Part shown: positions 9,954-17,193 of the stretch, in pieces
Layout of the letters: each line of letters opens with the position of its first letter
Position numbering within the stretch: the first letter of the stretch is position 1
Assembly (NCBI RefSeq): GCF_017311165.1
Contig: NZ_CP062973.1
Location: 1,240,001 to 1,304,000 of the forward strand
Direction of reading: 5' to 3'
DNA: 64,000 nucleotides
From: Psychroflexus sp. ALD_RP9
GTDB taxonomy: Bacteria; Bacteroidota; Bacteroidia; Flavobacteriales; Flavobacteriaceae
Notes under the pieces: model-generated
Told to the model about the DNA's origin: nothing
Seen by the model: the letters and a program-made list of their open reading frames with translations, nothing else
The model's database searches: none
Program-made: the position numbers and the translations under genes

Positions 9954-9990
9954 ATCTACAATAGCTATGTAGATAGTCTTGCTAAGACTA
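9954..9990. promoter_or_regulatory. Two adjacent inverted repeats in the GH17 / binding-protein gap
   Basis: Two palindromic elements abut. The first, 9954-9974, is ATCTACA...TGTAGAT around a TAGCTA core. The second, 9974-9990, is TAGTCTT-gct-AAGACTA. No T tract follows, so neither looks like a terminator. Their position upstream of the secreted binding-protein gene, in a locus with a LacI-type regulator, makes operator or mRNA-processing roles possible. This is inference only. Confidence 0.35.
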
Positions 9991-10125
9991 CATTCTCTAC
10001 AACGATATAGTAATATATTGCTTTTGTCCTTAGTGTATGTTTTTTGTAGTGGTGTAAATGTTGAATTAACAATTAATACATCTTATTTTTATAATTAATC
10101 AAAAATTTATAAACTAAAATTTAAT

Positions 10126-11469
10126 ATGATGAAAAAAATTACAACTTTTTTAATGATTTTCGTAATGTCTGTAGTAGGCTTTGCACAAACAGAATTAGTC
10201 ACTAATGGCGACTTCGAATCATCACCTGATGGTTCATGGTTTGGTAACGCACTTAATATTGTAACACAAGGGACTAATAAATTAAATGAAGCAGATGTTC
10301 AAGCTGCTGGAGCAGCATTTGATGTCAATCTTAGTCAAGTTATTACATTACAAGATGGCATGACATATGAATTAAGTTTTGATGCATTTACTGATGCTAC
10401 AACAGGTTCAAGAACTATGATTGTTGGTTTAGGTAAAAACGGAGGAGACTTCGCAGCCATAACTGAAACATCTACACTCACATCAACCTCTCAGACTTTT
10501 ACCTATCAGTTTACCATTAATTATGGCGATAGTGTAGACGATCGAGTGCTATTTGACATGGGTGCAGAAGTAGGTTTTGTATTCATAGATAATGTATCTG
10601 TTACAGAAGTACAAACAACTTGTAACAATGGTGTACAAGACGGCGATGAAACTGGAGTTGATTGTGGCGGTTCTTGTCCTCCATGTGAAGTTGTACCAAC
10701 AGTAGCAGCACCGACACCACCTAACAGACCATCAGGTGATGTAATATCAATTTATGGCGATGCTTATGGTGCTGATACAGGTTTAACTAACGTACCTTGG
10801 GATGATCCAACTGTTTTTACTGAAGTAACTGAGGCTGGAGATGATATGTTAAGAATGGATTTTGGAACATTTTTAGGATCTAACCTTAATCAAGTTGTTG
10901 ATGCTACAGGAATGACTCATTTTCACATGGACTTTTGGGTGTCTGATGCTTTTCAAGCAGGACAAGTATTTAATACTAAGTGGTCTAACCACGCTAACGG
11001 AAGTAGTGAAACAGATGCTGGCGAATTAACAATAGCACTAGGTCCTGATGATGTTCAAACTTGGGTTTCTATAGATGTGCCGCTAACAGATTTTAACAAC
11101 GTTAACGGAAATGGTATTGACGCTAGAGCAGCTTTGACACAGTTTTTAATTACGCCATCAGGTACTATTCAGCTTGCTTTTGTTGATAATATCTATTTAC
11201 ACAAAAACACTACTTTAAGTAATAATGAGTTTAACACAGCAGAATTTTCTGTTTATCCAAACCCTTCTAGCAGTAACTGGACAATTTCAGCGAGTGTTGA
11301 AATGACTTCAGTTAAAGTTTATAATACTTTAGGTAAATTAGTTTTAGAGCAGGAAATTAATGCTGATCGTGCTACAATTTCATCTGAAGCTTTACCAACT
11401 GGTGTTTACTTCGCTCAACTTGAAAATGCTGCCAAAAGCACAAAAACGATTCGTCTAATTAAAAATTAA
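10126..11469 (+). CDS. Secreted two-module carbohydrate-binding protein with T9SS sorting domain
   Basis: This 447-aa protein has a Sec signal peptide ending near 'GFAQ'. Residues of about 20-160 ('TELVTNGDFESSPDGSWFG ... FIDNVSV') look like a CBM4/9-type beta-sandwich. A cysteine-rich linker follows ('CNNGVQDGDETGVDCGGSC'), common in marine Bacteroidota exoenzymes. A second beta-sandwich lies at about 185-360 ('SIYGDAYGADTG'). The C-terminus ('FSVYPNPSSSNW ... VYFAQLENAAKSTKTIRLIKN') is a T9SS type A sorting domain, so the protein should reach the cell surface. I see no glycosidase active site. It is probably a surface laminarin-binding protein. Start: ATG 10126 or the next ATG at 10129. It ends in a strong terminator. 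Confidence 0.8.
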   Translation: MMKKITTFLMIFVMSVVGFAQTELVTNGDFESSPDGSWFGNALNIVTQGTNKLNEADVQAAGAAFDVNLSQVITLQDGMTYELSFDAFTDATTGSRTMIVGLGKNGGDFAAITETSTLTSTSQTFTYQFTINYGDSVDDRVLFDMGAEVGFVFIDNVSVTEVQTTCNNGVQDGDETGVDCGGSCPPCEVVPTVAAPTPPNRPSGDVISIYGDAYGADTGLTNVPWDDPTVFTEVTEAGDDMLRMDFGTFLGSNLNQVVDATGMTHFHMDFWVSDAFQAGQVFNTKWSNHANGSSETDAGELTIALGPDDVQTWVSIDVPLTDFNNVNGNGIDARAALTQFLITPSGTIQLAFVDNIYLHKNTTLSNNEFNTAEFSVYPNPSSSNWTISASVEMTSVKVYNTLGKLVLEQEINADRATISSEALPTGVYFAQLENAAKSTKTIRLIKN

Positions 11470-11498
11470 TTAATTTTAGTTTAAAGTTGAAGTTGATT

Positions 11499-11532
11499 AA
11501 GGCTTGTACACTGGTTGTACAAGCCTTTTTTT
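11499..11532 (+). terminator. Rho-independent terminator
   Basis: An 11-bp perfect stem (AAGGCTTGTAC with GTACAAGCCTT) with a 7-nt loop is followed by a run of T. It ends the transcript of the surface binding protein, so the LacI-type gene downstream is a separate unit. Confidence 0.9.
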
Positions 11533-11646
11533 AATTGAATTTAAGTTATAAGCCTAAACTCAGCTAAAAAATATAAAATTGTCTTTTTAATTATAGTTTA
11601 ATGCTGTAAGTTTAATTTTTGTAAACATTAATTAATTTCTGCTGGT

Positions 11647-12654
11647 ATGACAACCCTTAAAGAACTCGCTAAACTACTTAACGTCTCTATATCAACAGTT
11701 TCTAAGGCTTTAAATGATAGTGCCGATATTGGCCCTGAAACAAAAAAAAGGGTTAGAGATGCTGCCGAGCTTTACAATTATAAGCCTAATAAAATGGCAC
11801 TTGGTCTAAAAATTAATCAAACCAAAACAATTGGCGTTATAGTACCGGATATATTGAATCATTTTTTCGCAAAAGTTTTGTTTGGTATTGAAAAAGCAGC
11901 CAGTGAAAAATCTTACGATACAATTGTTTGTATTAGCCATGAGAGCTACCAAAACGAACAGCAAAGTATCAATGTGCTTACCAATGGTCGTGTTGATGGT
12001 TTTATTATGTCTTTAGCGACAGAGACACTTGAAAAAAATCACGTTAATCACTTAAAAACATCACACTCTATCAAACAACCTATCGTTTTGTTTGATCGGG
12101 TTTCTGAAAAAATTAATTGTGATAAAGTAGTTATAGACGATCAGCAAGCCATTTACAACGCTACAAAATACTTAATTGATACTGGACGACAAAAAATTGC
12201 TTTTGTAACTGATATTGCGCATTTAGAAATTGGTGGTTTACGTCAAGAAGGCTATACAAAAGCACTAACAGAAAATGGCTTATCTACAAACGACCAATTA
12301 ATTTTAACAATTGATCGAAAAGATGAAGCGCATCAAGATATTAAGCGCTTTTTATTAAGTCAAGATATTGATGCGGTTATTTCAGCTGATAATACATCGG
12401 GAATTATGTGCGTAAACATTGCCAAAGATTTAGGTTTTAAAGTTCCAAAAGATATTGCAATTATAGGCTTTGGTGACGAAGAAACTTCGTTTTTATCTTT
12501 TCCTCAGATGTCGTATATCAATCAAAATGCTGAAGATATTGGCAGAGAAGCTACCGAGTTACTTATTCAGCGTTTAGAAAATAAAGGTGAAAAAGCAGTT
12601 AATTATAAAACCATTAAAATGTCTACATCGCTTTACCCAAAAGCAACTACTTAA
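11647..12654 (+). CDS. LacI/GalR-family transcriptional regulator
   Basis: This 335-aa protein has the classical layout. An N-terminal helix-turn-helix covers residues 2-50 ('TLKELAKLLNVSISTVSKALND') and the hinge helix follows ('YNYKPNKMALGLK'). A periplasmic-binding-protein-like sensor domain starts at 'KTIGVIVPDILNHFFAKV'. Such proteins bind palindromic operators and respond to a sugar or sugar phosphate. Its place at the end of the laminarin locus suggests it controls that locus. In many Bacteroidota laminarin loci a hybrid two-component or SusR-like system does this job instead, so a LacI regulator is notable. The ligand is unknown. Confidence 0.88.
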   Translation: MTTLKELAKLLNVSISTVSKALNDSADIGPETKKRVRDAAELYNYKPNKMALGLKINQTKTIGVIVPDILNHFFAKVLFGIEKAASEKSYDTIVCISHESYQNEQQSINVLTNGRVDGFIMSLATETLEKNHVNHLKTSHSIKQPIVLFDRVSEKINCDKVVIDDQQAIYNATKYLIDTGRQKIAFVTDIAHLEIGGLRQEGYTKALTENGLSTNDQLILTIDRKDEAHQDIKRFLLSQDIDAVISADNTSGIMCVNIAKDLGFKVPKDIAIIGFGDEETSFLSFPQMSYINQNAEDIGREATELLIQRLENKGEKAVNYKTIKMSTSLYPKATT

Positions 12655-12682
12655 AAAAGCTGCCTATGATGGGCAGCTTTTT
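12654..12682 (+). terminator. Rho-independent terminator after the LacI-type gene
   Basis: An 11-bp perfect stem (AAAAAGCTGCC with GGCAGCTTTTT) has a 7-nt loop, and T-rich sequence follows. It begins on the last base of the regulator's stop codon. The A-rich left arm means it may also work for the ssb gene coming from the other side. Confidence 0.88.
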
Positions 12683-12720
12683 ATTTTAATAATTTGTTTA
12701 TAATAATTGCTAAGATTAAC

Positions 12721-13059
12721 CTATCCTTTTTGGGCAATCATAACAACTTCATCACAAACTACTTCTGTAATATAGCGTTTTTCACCTTCTTTTGTTTCAT
12801 AAGACCGTGAGCTAAGTTTACCTCTCACGATCACTTCACGACCTTTTGTTACATATTTTTCGATGATATCGGCAGTTTTACCCCAAGCAACAATATTGTG
12901 CCAGTCTGTAGAAGTGACTTTTTCACCATCTTTTTTAGTGTAGTAATCATTGGTAGCTAAAGAAAATTTAACCAATTTTTTACCTGAATCTAAATTAACG
13001 ACTTCGGGATCTTGTCCTAAGTGTCCCATTAATTGTACTGAATTTTTTAACGTGCTCAT
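12721..13059 (-). CDS. ssb: Single-stranded DNA-binding protein, short form
   Basis: This 112-aa protein is an OB fold: 'NSVQLMGHLGQDPEV' at the start, 'FSLATNDYYTKKDGEKVTSTDWHNIVAWGKTADIIEKYVTKG' in the middle and 'VRGKLSSRSYETKEG' near the end. It binds single-stranded DNA as an oligomer. It ends at '...VVMIAQKG', with neither the Gly/Gln-rich linker nor the acidic tip that recruits partner proteins in standard SSB. It is probably a second, specialised copy, since flavobacteria usually have another ssb with a tail elsewhere. It converges with the LacI-type gene. Its upstream region holds short inverted repeats at 13093-13107 (TTCAGA-cta-TCTGAA) and 13111-13126. Confidence 0.9.
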   Translation of the reverse strand: MSTLKNSVQLMGHLGQDPEVVNLDSGKKLVKFSLATNDYYTKKDGEKVTSTDWHNIVAWGKTADIIEKYVTKGREVIVRGKLSSRSYETKEGEKRYITEVVCDEVVMIAQKG

Positions 13060-13432
13060 AACGATAAATATTTAAATGATTTAAAAAATAGATTCAGACT
13101 ATCTGAACCTGTTGTGATTAAACAACGGGACAAAGATGATAGATTAGTAAAGTTATATTCGTCTAATAACTATTTACTTACTTTTATAGTCGTTTGTAAG
13201 CGTTTATATTTGAATAAATGTGTAAGAAGTTTGTAAGCTATAAAAACTTAATCGTTTGGTTTTAATGCAATTTTCATTAAGCAATAAGTATGTTTGTAGA
13301 TTAATAAGTGCAATTCAAAATAAGCATTTTATAAAACACCATAAAAACTAAACAAGAGTTTTTATTAATAATGAACAAGTTATTTTTTGAAGTAGGTAGT
13401 TTTTTTAAATTTTACATCAAAGCCTAAATTAC
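13060..13432. other. 373-bp divergent intergenic region between ssb and an orphan membrane gene
   Basis: This stretch is very AT-rich and carries no ORF I can support. Visible are two short inverted repeats near ssb (13093-13107 and 13111-13126) and two forward TAnnTTTG elements (TATATTTG at 13205-13212 and TATGTTTG at 13289-13296). Neither of these has TTG at the right distance. 'TTTGTAAG' is repeated around 13193-13238. It probably holds the divergent promoters of both genes. Confidence 0.5.
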
Positions 13433-14101
13433 ATGAATCACAAATTCTATAACAAAAGCAAAAAAGATCAAAACAGATTTCAAATTGTTTTAGCTCTAAT
13501 TTCACTTGTGGTTGTATCCCTTTTAATTGTTGTTGTGGTTTATGTTGAATTTTATTTGATAGGTGTCTTAATTATTGCAATATTTCTCTCGATCATAGCC
13601 CCTTTTTTTGATATGCCATCTCTTAAAAAAAGTGGGAAAATGCAGTATTATTCACCTTTGTTTATTGCCGAAAAACCTAAAAATGGATTGATTACAATTC
13701 ATGGCGGAACATTATTTGATTATTACTTTGGGATTGACAGAAATATGAGTGGAAAACAACGCACAAATTTTATTATTTATCAGTATCTCATAGGCTTATT
13801 ATCACTTATTGAAAAGCATCAAAACCATCCGTCAATGAAAATTCGTGGTACGAGCTATATTATTAATAAAAGAACTGCCCAAAAAATAGGTTTTCAAGTC
13901 ATTGAAACCAATGTTTTTCAAAAAATGATTTTAAGCTATAATTATTTCAATATTTTGATTTCTAATTCATTAGCTAAAAATAGACTAGCATTTCCTAATA
14001 TAAACAACACCAAATCATTCGAGGCTGAAATTAGTCAACTGCTGAAACGAAAAGACTATATCAATAAATTAATTGAGTCACTTAAAAACAAACATATTTA
14101 A
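13433..14101 (+). CDS. Hypothetical membrane protein
   Basis: I do not recognise this 222-aa protein. Two closely spaced hydrophobic segments (about residues 17-38 and 40-62) form a hairpin near the N-terminus. A soluble C-terminal domain of about 155 residues follows, rich in Lys, Asn and Ile, with patterns 'GLITIHGGTLFDYYFGID' and 'MKIRGTSYIINKRTAQKIGFQV'. It stands alone, with long AT-rich gaps on both sides, and converges on serS. Codon use is AT-rich like the surroundings. No function can be assigned. Confidence 0.7.
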   Translation: MNHKFYNKSKKDQNRFQIVLALISLVVVSLLIVVVVYVEFYLIGVLIIAIFLSIIAPFFDMPSLKKSGKMQYYSPLFIAEKPKNGLITIHGGTLFDYYFGIDRNMSGKQRTNFIIYQYLIGLLSLIEKHQNHPSMKIRGTSYIINKRTAQKIGFQVIETNVFQKMILSYNYFNILISNSLAKNRLAFPNINNTKSFEAEISQLLKRKDYINKLIESLKNKHI

Positions 14102-14213
14102 GCCTTTTAGTGTCCTAATCATCAATCCTTTTAATAAAAGATATTTTAATTATGAGTAAGTTTTAGCACACATGTAGGTAATAATTAAGCTCTTTATAAG
14201 TAATAGTATATTT

Positions 14214-14301
14214 ATTGTACATTATTTAATTAAATAATGTACATAACTTATAAAAATAATGTACATTAATTCACAAAGTAATGTACATTAAAATTAAAGT
14301 T
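14214..14301. repeat. Four 22-bp-phased copies of the palindrome AATGTACATT
   Basis: The 10-bp palindrome AATGTACATT (or a one-base variant) begins at 14214, 14236, 14258 and 14280, a spacing of exactly 22 bp each time. Copies 3 and 4 are perfect; copy 1 is ATTGTACATT and copy 2 AATGTACATA. Each 22-bp unit ends in an A-rich stretch. Copies 1 and 2 also lie in a perfect 28-bp palindrome at 14216-14243 (half-site TGTACATTATTTAA). Two helical turns between sites suggest a protein that binds one face of the DNA. The array sits between the 3' ends of two convergent genes, an unusual place for an operator. Confidence 0.85.
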
Positions 14302-14367
14302 GCATAAAATTAATTATAATACTTCAACTAAAGATTATTAAATATGTTAATGTTAAAACTTTATTTT

Positions 14368-15639
14368 CTACTTAATCCACTCAAAACCTGTATAAGGTAC
14401 TAATACTTCAGGTATTTTTATTCCTTCATCGGTTTGGTAATTTTCTAAAATGCCAGCTATAACTCTTGGTAGCGCTAATGAACTACCGTTTAAAGTATGT
14501 ACAAGTTGCTTTTTTTGATTGGCCGATTTATAACGTATTTTTAGTCGGTTGGCTTGAAAGGTTTCAAAATTAGATACAGATGAGATTTCTAACCAACGGT
14601 CTTGTGCCGTAGAAAATACTTCAAAATCGTATGTTAATGCTGATGTAAATCCTAAATCACCACCACAAAGTCGTAATATTCTGTAAGGTAGCTTCAACTC
14701 GTCTAAAATATCTTTGACGTGCTCTACCATGTTATCTAACATTTGGTAAGATTGTTCAGGTGTGGTAAGATTTACTAATTCAACTTTATCAAATTGGTGT
14801 AAACGGTTTAGTCCGCGAACGTGAGCGCCATAACTACCTGCTTCACGTCTAAAGCAAGCAGTGTAGCCGGTTAATTGAATTGGCAATTCACTTTCATTAA
14901 CCATGTCTCCTCTAAATATGTTAGTTATAGGTACTTCAGCTGTTGGGATGAGGTATAAATTGTCACCAGTAACATGATACATTTGGCCTTCTTTATCAGG
15001 TAATTGTCCGGTGCCATAACCTGAAGCTTCATTCACTAAAAGTGGTACTTGTACTTCTTGATAGCCCGCATCTGTATTTTTATCTAGAAAATAAGTGATA
15101 AGTGCACGCTGTAATTTAGCGCCTTTTCCTTTAAATACTGGAAATCCTGCACCTGTAATTTTATTGCCTAACTCAAAATCAATTAAATCATATTTTTTGG
15201 CTAACTCCCAATGAGGTAAAGCTTTATGGCTTAGTTTTGGAATATCGCCTTTGCTGTAAATTTCTTGATTGTCATCTTCAGTTTGCCCTGCAGGTACTAA
15301 CTCATGAGGCACGTTAGGTATGATGTAAAGTAAGTCTTTTAGCTCAGACAAAATATTTTCCATTTTGTGGTTTAGCTGTTTAGAACTTTCTTTTAAAGAC
15401 CCTGTTTTTTCTTTAATTGTATTAGCTTCATCTGTTTTTCCTTGCTTGTATAATGCCCCAATTTCTTTAGATAGTTGGTTAGATTCTGCTAATGTGTCGT
15501 CTAATTGTTTTTGAGTTTGTTTGCGGTCTTCATCTAGTTTTAAAAGCTTGTCAAAAATAGCTTCGGCATTAAAATTTCTTTTTTTTAATGCTTTTATAAA
15601 AGCGTCTTTATGTGTACTAATTTGTTTTACATCTAACAT
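14368..15639 (-). CDS. serS: Seryl-tRNA synthetase
   Basis: This 423-aa protein matches the usual SerRS length. The N-terminal coiled-coil arm (about residues 25-100, 'KLLKLDEDRKQTQKQLDDTLAESN') binds the long variable arm of tRNA-Ser. The class II catalytic core carries motif 2 ('FRREAGSYGAHVRGLNRLHQFDKVE') and motif 3 ('LEISSVSNFETFQANRLKIRY ... GSSLALPRVIAGILEN'). It charges tRNA-Ser with serine in the cytoplasm. A near-perfect promoter lies about 40-70 bp upstream, and the leader is short (about 30 nt) with no sign of attenuation. Confidence 0.97.
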   Translation of the reverse strand: MLDVKQISTHKDAFIKALKKRNFNAEAIFDKLLKLDEDRKQTQKQLDDTLAESNQLSKEIGALYKQGKTDEANTIKEKTGSLKESSKQLNHKMENILSELKDLLYIIPNVPHELVPAGQTEDDNQEIYSKGDIPKLSHKALPHWELAKKYDLIDFELGNKITGAGFPVFKGKGAKLQRALITYFLDKNTDAGYQEVQVPLLVNEASGYGTGQLPDKEGQMYHVTGDNLYLIPTAEVPITNIFRGDMVNESELPIQLTGYTACFRREAGSYGAHVRGLNRLHQFDKVELVNLTTPEQSYQMLDNMVEHVKDILDELKLPYRILRLCGGDLGFTSALTYDFEVFSTAQDRWLEISSVSNFETFQANRLKIRYKSANQKKQLVHTLNGSSLALPRVIAGILENYQTDEGIKIPEVLVPYTGFEWIK

Positions 15640-15678
15640 GATTAATGGTCTTTTGGCCTCTGGTTAATACTGAATGTA

Positions 15679-15708
15679 CAAATTTAGCAATTCAGGCGTC
15701 TTGTACAA
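15679..15708 (-). promoter_or_regulatory. serS promoter (TTG-N19-TAAATTTG)
   Basis: On the minus strand, TTG (15706-15708) is followed by exactly 19 bp and then TAAATTTG (15679-15686). This matches the full Bacteroidota consensus TTG-N19-TAnnTTTG. The start of transcription would be near 15672, about 33 nt before the serS ATG. Confidence 0.8.
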
Positions 15709-15762
15709 TATTCAATACAAGATTAGAATGTTAAGTCAAAATAATATTAGGTTAAGTTTATG

Positions 15763-15770
15763 TATATTTG
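15763..15770 (+). promoter_or_regulatory. -7 element TATATTTG of the serine hydrolase gene
   Basis: This is an exact TAnnTTTG match 17 bp before the ATG at 15788. No TTG stands at the right distance. It supports 15788 as the start codon rather than the more upstream in-frame starts. Confidence 0.45.
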
Positions 15771-15787
15771 GGGTTCAAGTTTTGTTT

Positions 15788-17029
15788 ATGTTAAAGAATA
15801 AGCGCCGAATTTTACTGCTCATTGCCTTTATGCTTATTGTAGCAGTTTTTATTAATTATAGTTTTAGTCACGCCACAGCTCATAAAACAGCTAAAGAAGC
15901 TTCAAAGCTTGTTTATGACGAAGTTATACCTGATAAAAAACCTAAGTTTGATTATAAACTAATTCTTGCTGATCGCCTTTTAAACTTTGAAAAGAAGCTA
16001 AATTATAAAGCTAAACGTAGCCGATTTAATGGCGTTGTTTTAGTTGCCTATAAAAATCAAGTTATTTTTGAAAAAGCTTATGGCTATGCAGATCCTACCT
16101 CTGAAGATTTATTGACCACCGATATTTCGTTTGAACTCGCCTCAGTAAGTAAGCAATTTACGGCAGCTGCTGTTTTAAAACTAGCTGAATTAGGTAAAGT
16201 TGATATTAACCAAGCTTTAGTTAAGTACTTTCCAGAGTTTAAGTTCGAAAATATTAAAGTACGCGATTTGCTGAAGCATTCTTCTGGACTTTGGGATTAT
16301 ATGAATCTAACTGAAGCTTATTGGAACCAAGATAAAGCGCCTAACCATTTTGAAGTTTTAGAGTTGATTAACCAACACCAAAACAGTTTAAGTTTTAGGC
16401 CTGGTAGTCGTTTTGATTATAATAATACCAATTATGCCATTTTAGTGGCCTTAACCGAGAAACTAAGTGGTCTAAGTTTTAGAGATTTTTTACAGCAACA
16501 TTTTTTTAGTCCGTATTGTATAGATGAAACATATGTTGGCGTAGATAATCGTTTGCGAGAAAATGTTATTACTGCTTTTCAGCCTTATGGTCGTACTTAT
16601 ATAGACTTACCACCGAGTTTTCATAATGGTGCTTTGGGTGATAAGGGCATTCATACCACCGCAAATAACTTATGGTTATGGTTTAAACATTTAAAAAATT
16701 ATGAATTACTCTCCAAAGCATCAGTACATCAAATGTTTAATCTTGATACTTTTAAACAATATGATTATGGCATGGGTTTTAGAACCCGTGTAAGTGCTAA
16801 TGGAGAACTAGAAATATATCATGACGGCTTATGGGATGGTTTTAGAAATGGCTTACATTACTTCCCTAAAGACGAGTTAACTTATATTGTTTTAAGTCAT
16901 ACCCAAAATAGATCTAAAGTCTATTTTCAAAACTATCTTGAAAAACAAGCTAAAAAAATGCTTAATAACCTTAAATTAAATAAGCTCTCTAAAAATGACT
17001 CAGCAAAACAAAAATTTAACAATGGTTAA
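15788..17029 (+). CDS. Beta-lactamase-family serine hydrolase, membrane-anchored
   Basis: From ATG 15788 this is a 413-aa protein with an N-terminal hydrophobic segment ('RRILLLIAFMLIVAVFINYSF') acting as signal or anchor. The frame stays open upstream to 15674, but a promoter element at 15763 argues for the later start. The class C beta-lactamase/PBP-like fold shows Ser119-x-x-Lys122 in 'ASVSKQF', a 'YNNTNY' YxN motif and 'HDGLWDGFRNG' in place of the KTG box. Such proteins are usually D-aminopeptidases, esterases or peptidoglycan-related hydrolases rather than true beta-lactamases. The substrate cannot be told. It is encoded divergently from serS. Confidence 0.85.
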   Translation: MLKNKRRILLLIAFMLIVAVFINYSFSHATAHKTAKEASKLVYDEVIPDKKPKFDYKLILADRLLNFEKKLNYKAKRSRFNGVVLVAYKNQVIFEKAYGYADPTSEDLLTTDISFELASVSKQFTAAAVLKLAELGKVDINQALVKYFPEFKFENIKVRDLLKHSSGLWDYMNLTEAYWNQDKAPNHFEVLELINQHQNSLSFRPGSRFDYNNTNYAILVALTEKLSGLSFRDFLQQHFFSPYCIDETYVGVDNRLRENVITAFQPYGRTYIDLPPSFHNGALGDKGIHTTANNLWLWFKHLKNYELLSKASVHQMFNLDTFKQYDYGMGFRTRVSANGELEIYHDGLWDGFRNGLHYFPKDELTYIVLSHTQNRSKVYFQNYLEKQAKKMLNNLKLNKLSKNDSAKQKFNNG

Positions 17030-17052
17030 TTAGTTAATTACAAAGAGTCGTA

Positions 17053-17060
17053 TACATTTG
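17053..17060 (+). promoter_or_regulatory. -7 element TACATTTG before the Tyr-rich leader
   Basis: This exact TAnnTTTG match ends 5 bp before the ATG of the leader ORF, so transcription would start at or very near that ATG and the leader would be translated from a leaderless or near-leaderless message. I found no clear TTG at -33. It lies 24 bp after the serine hydrolase stop and gives the phhA unit its own promoter. Confidence 0.6.
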
Positions 17061-17065
17061 TACTA

Positions 17066-17134
17066 ATGAATTTTACACTTCAAGCATATTACTATTATTA
17101 TACTGTTTCATCTCAGAATCGGTTGGTAATGTAG
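17066..17134 (+). CDS. Leader peptide with five consecutive Tyr codons (phhA attenuator)
   Basis: This is a 22-codon ORF, ATG at 17066 and TAG at 17132-17134. It begins MNFTLQAYYYYY and ends with ...QNRLVM. Codons 8-12 (17087-17101) are TAT TAC TAT TAT TAT. It sits between an exact -7 element and a terminator in front of phenylalanine 4-hydroxylase, whose product is tyrosine. Ribosomes short of Tyr-tRNA would stall on these codons and leave the downstream antiterminator strand free. With enough Tyr they would run to the stop codon and cover that strand. Its existence is read directly from the sequence; its role is inferred. Confidence 0.72.
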   Translation: MNFTLQAYYYYYTVSSQNRLVM

Positions 17135-17174
17135 TAGCTTAATTTTAATACATTAATCTAAATCCCGGTTCTGA
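17113..17174 (+). promoter_or_regulatory. Antiterminator helix competing with the phhA leader terminator
   Basis: TCAGAATCGG at 17113-17122, inside the last codons of the leader ORF, can pair with CCGGTTCTGA at 17165-17174 over 10 bp with one G-U pair. The second strand includes most of the left arm of the terminator stem (17161-17171), so the two structures exclude each other. The first strand begins 12 nt after the Tyr run and ends 9 nt before the stop codon, as expected for region 2 of a ribosome-controlled attenuator. Confidence 0.65.
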
Positions 17175-17193
17175 ATTGAATCGGGATTTTTTT
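17161..17193 (+). terminator. Intrinsic terminator in the phhA leader
   Basis: An 11-bp stem (AATCCCGGTTC at 17161-17171 with GAATCGGGATT at 17178-17188, one G-U pair) has a 6-nt loop and runs into seven T. It lies only 13 bp before the likely phhA ATG (17206), between promoter and gene, so it acts as an attenuator rather than a gene-end terminator. Confidence 0.85.

Noticed and set aside
15674..15787. Longer N-terminus of the serine hydrolase
   Set aside because: It would place the start inside the serS promoter region and before the gene's own -7 element, and it would put 38 non-signal residues in front of a clear signal/anchor helix.
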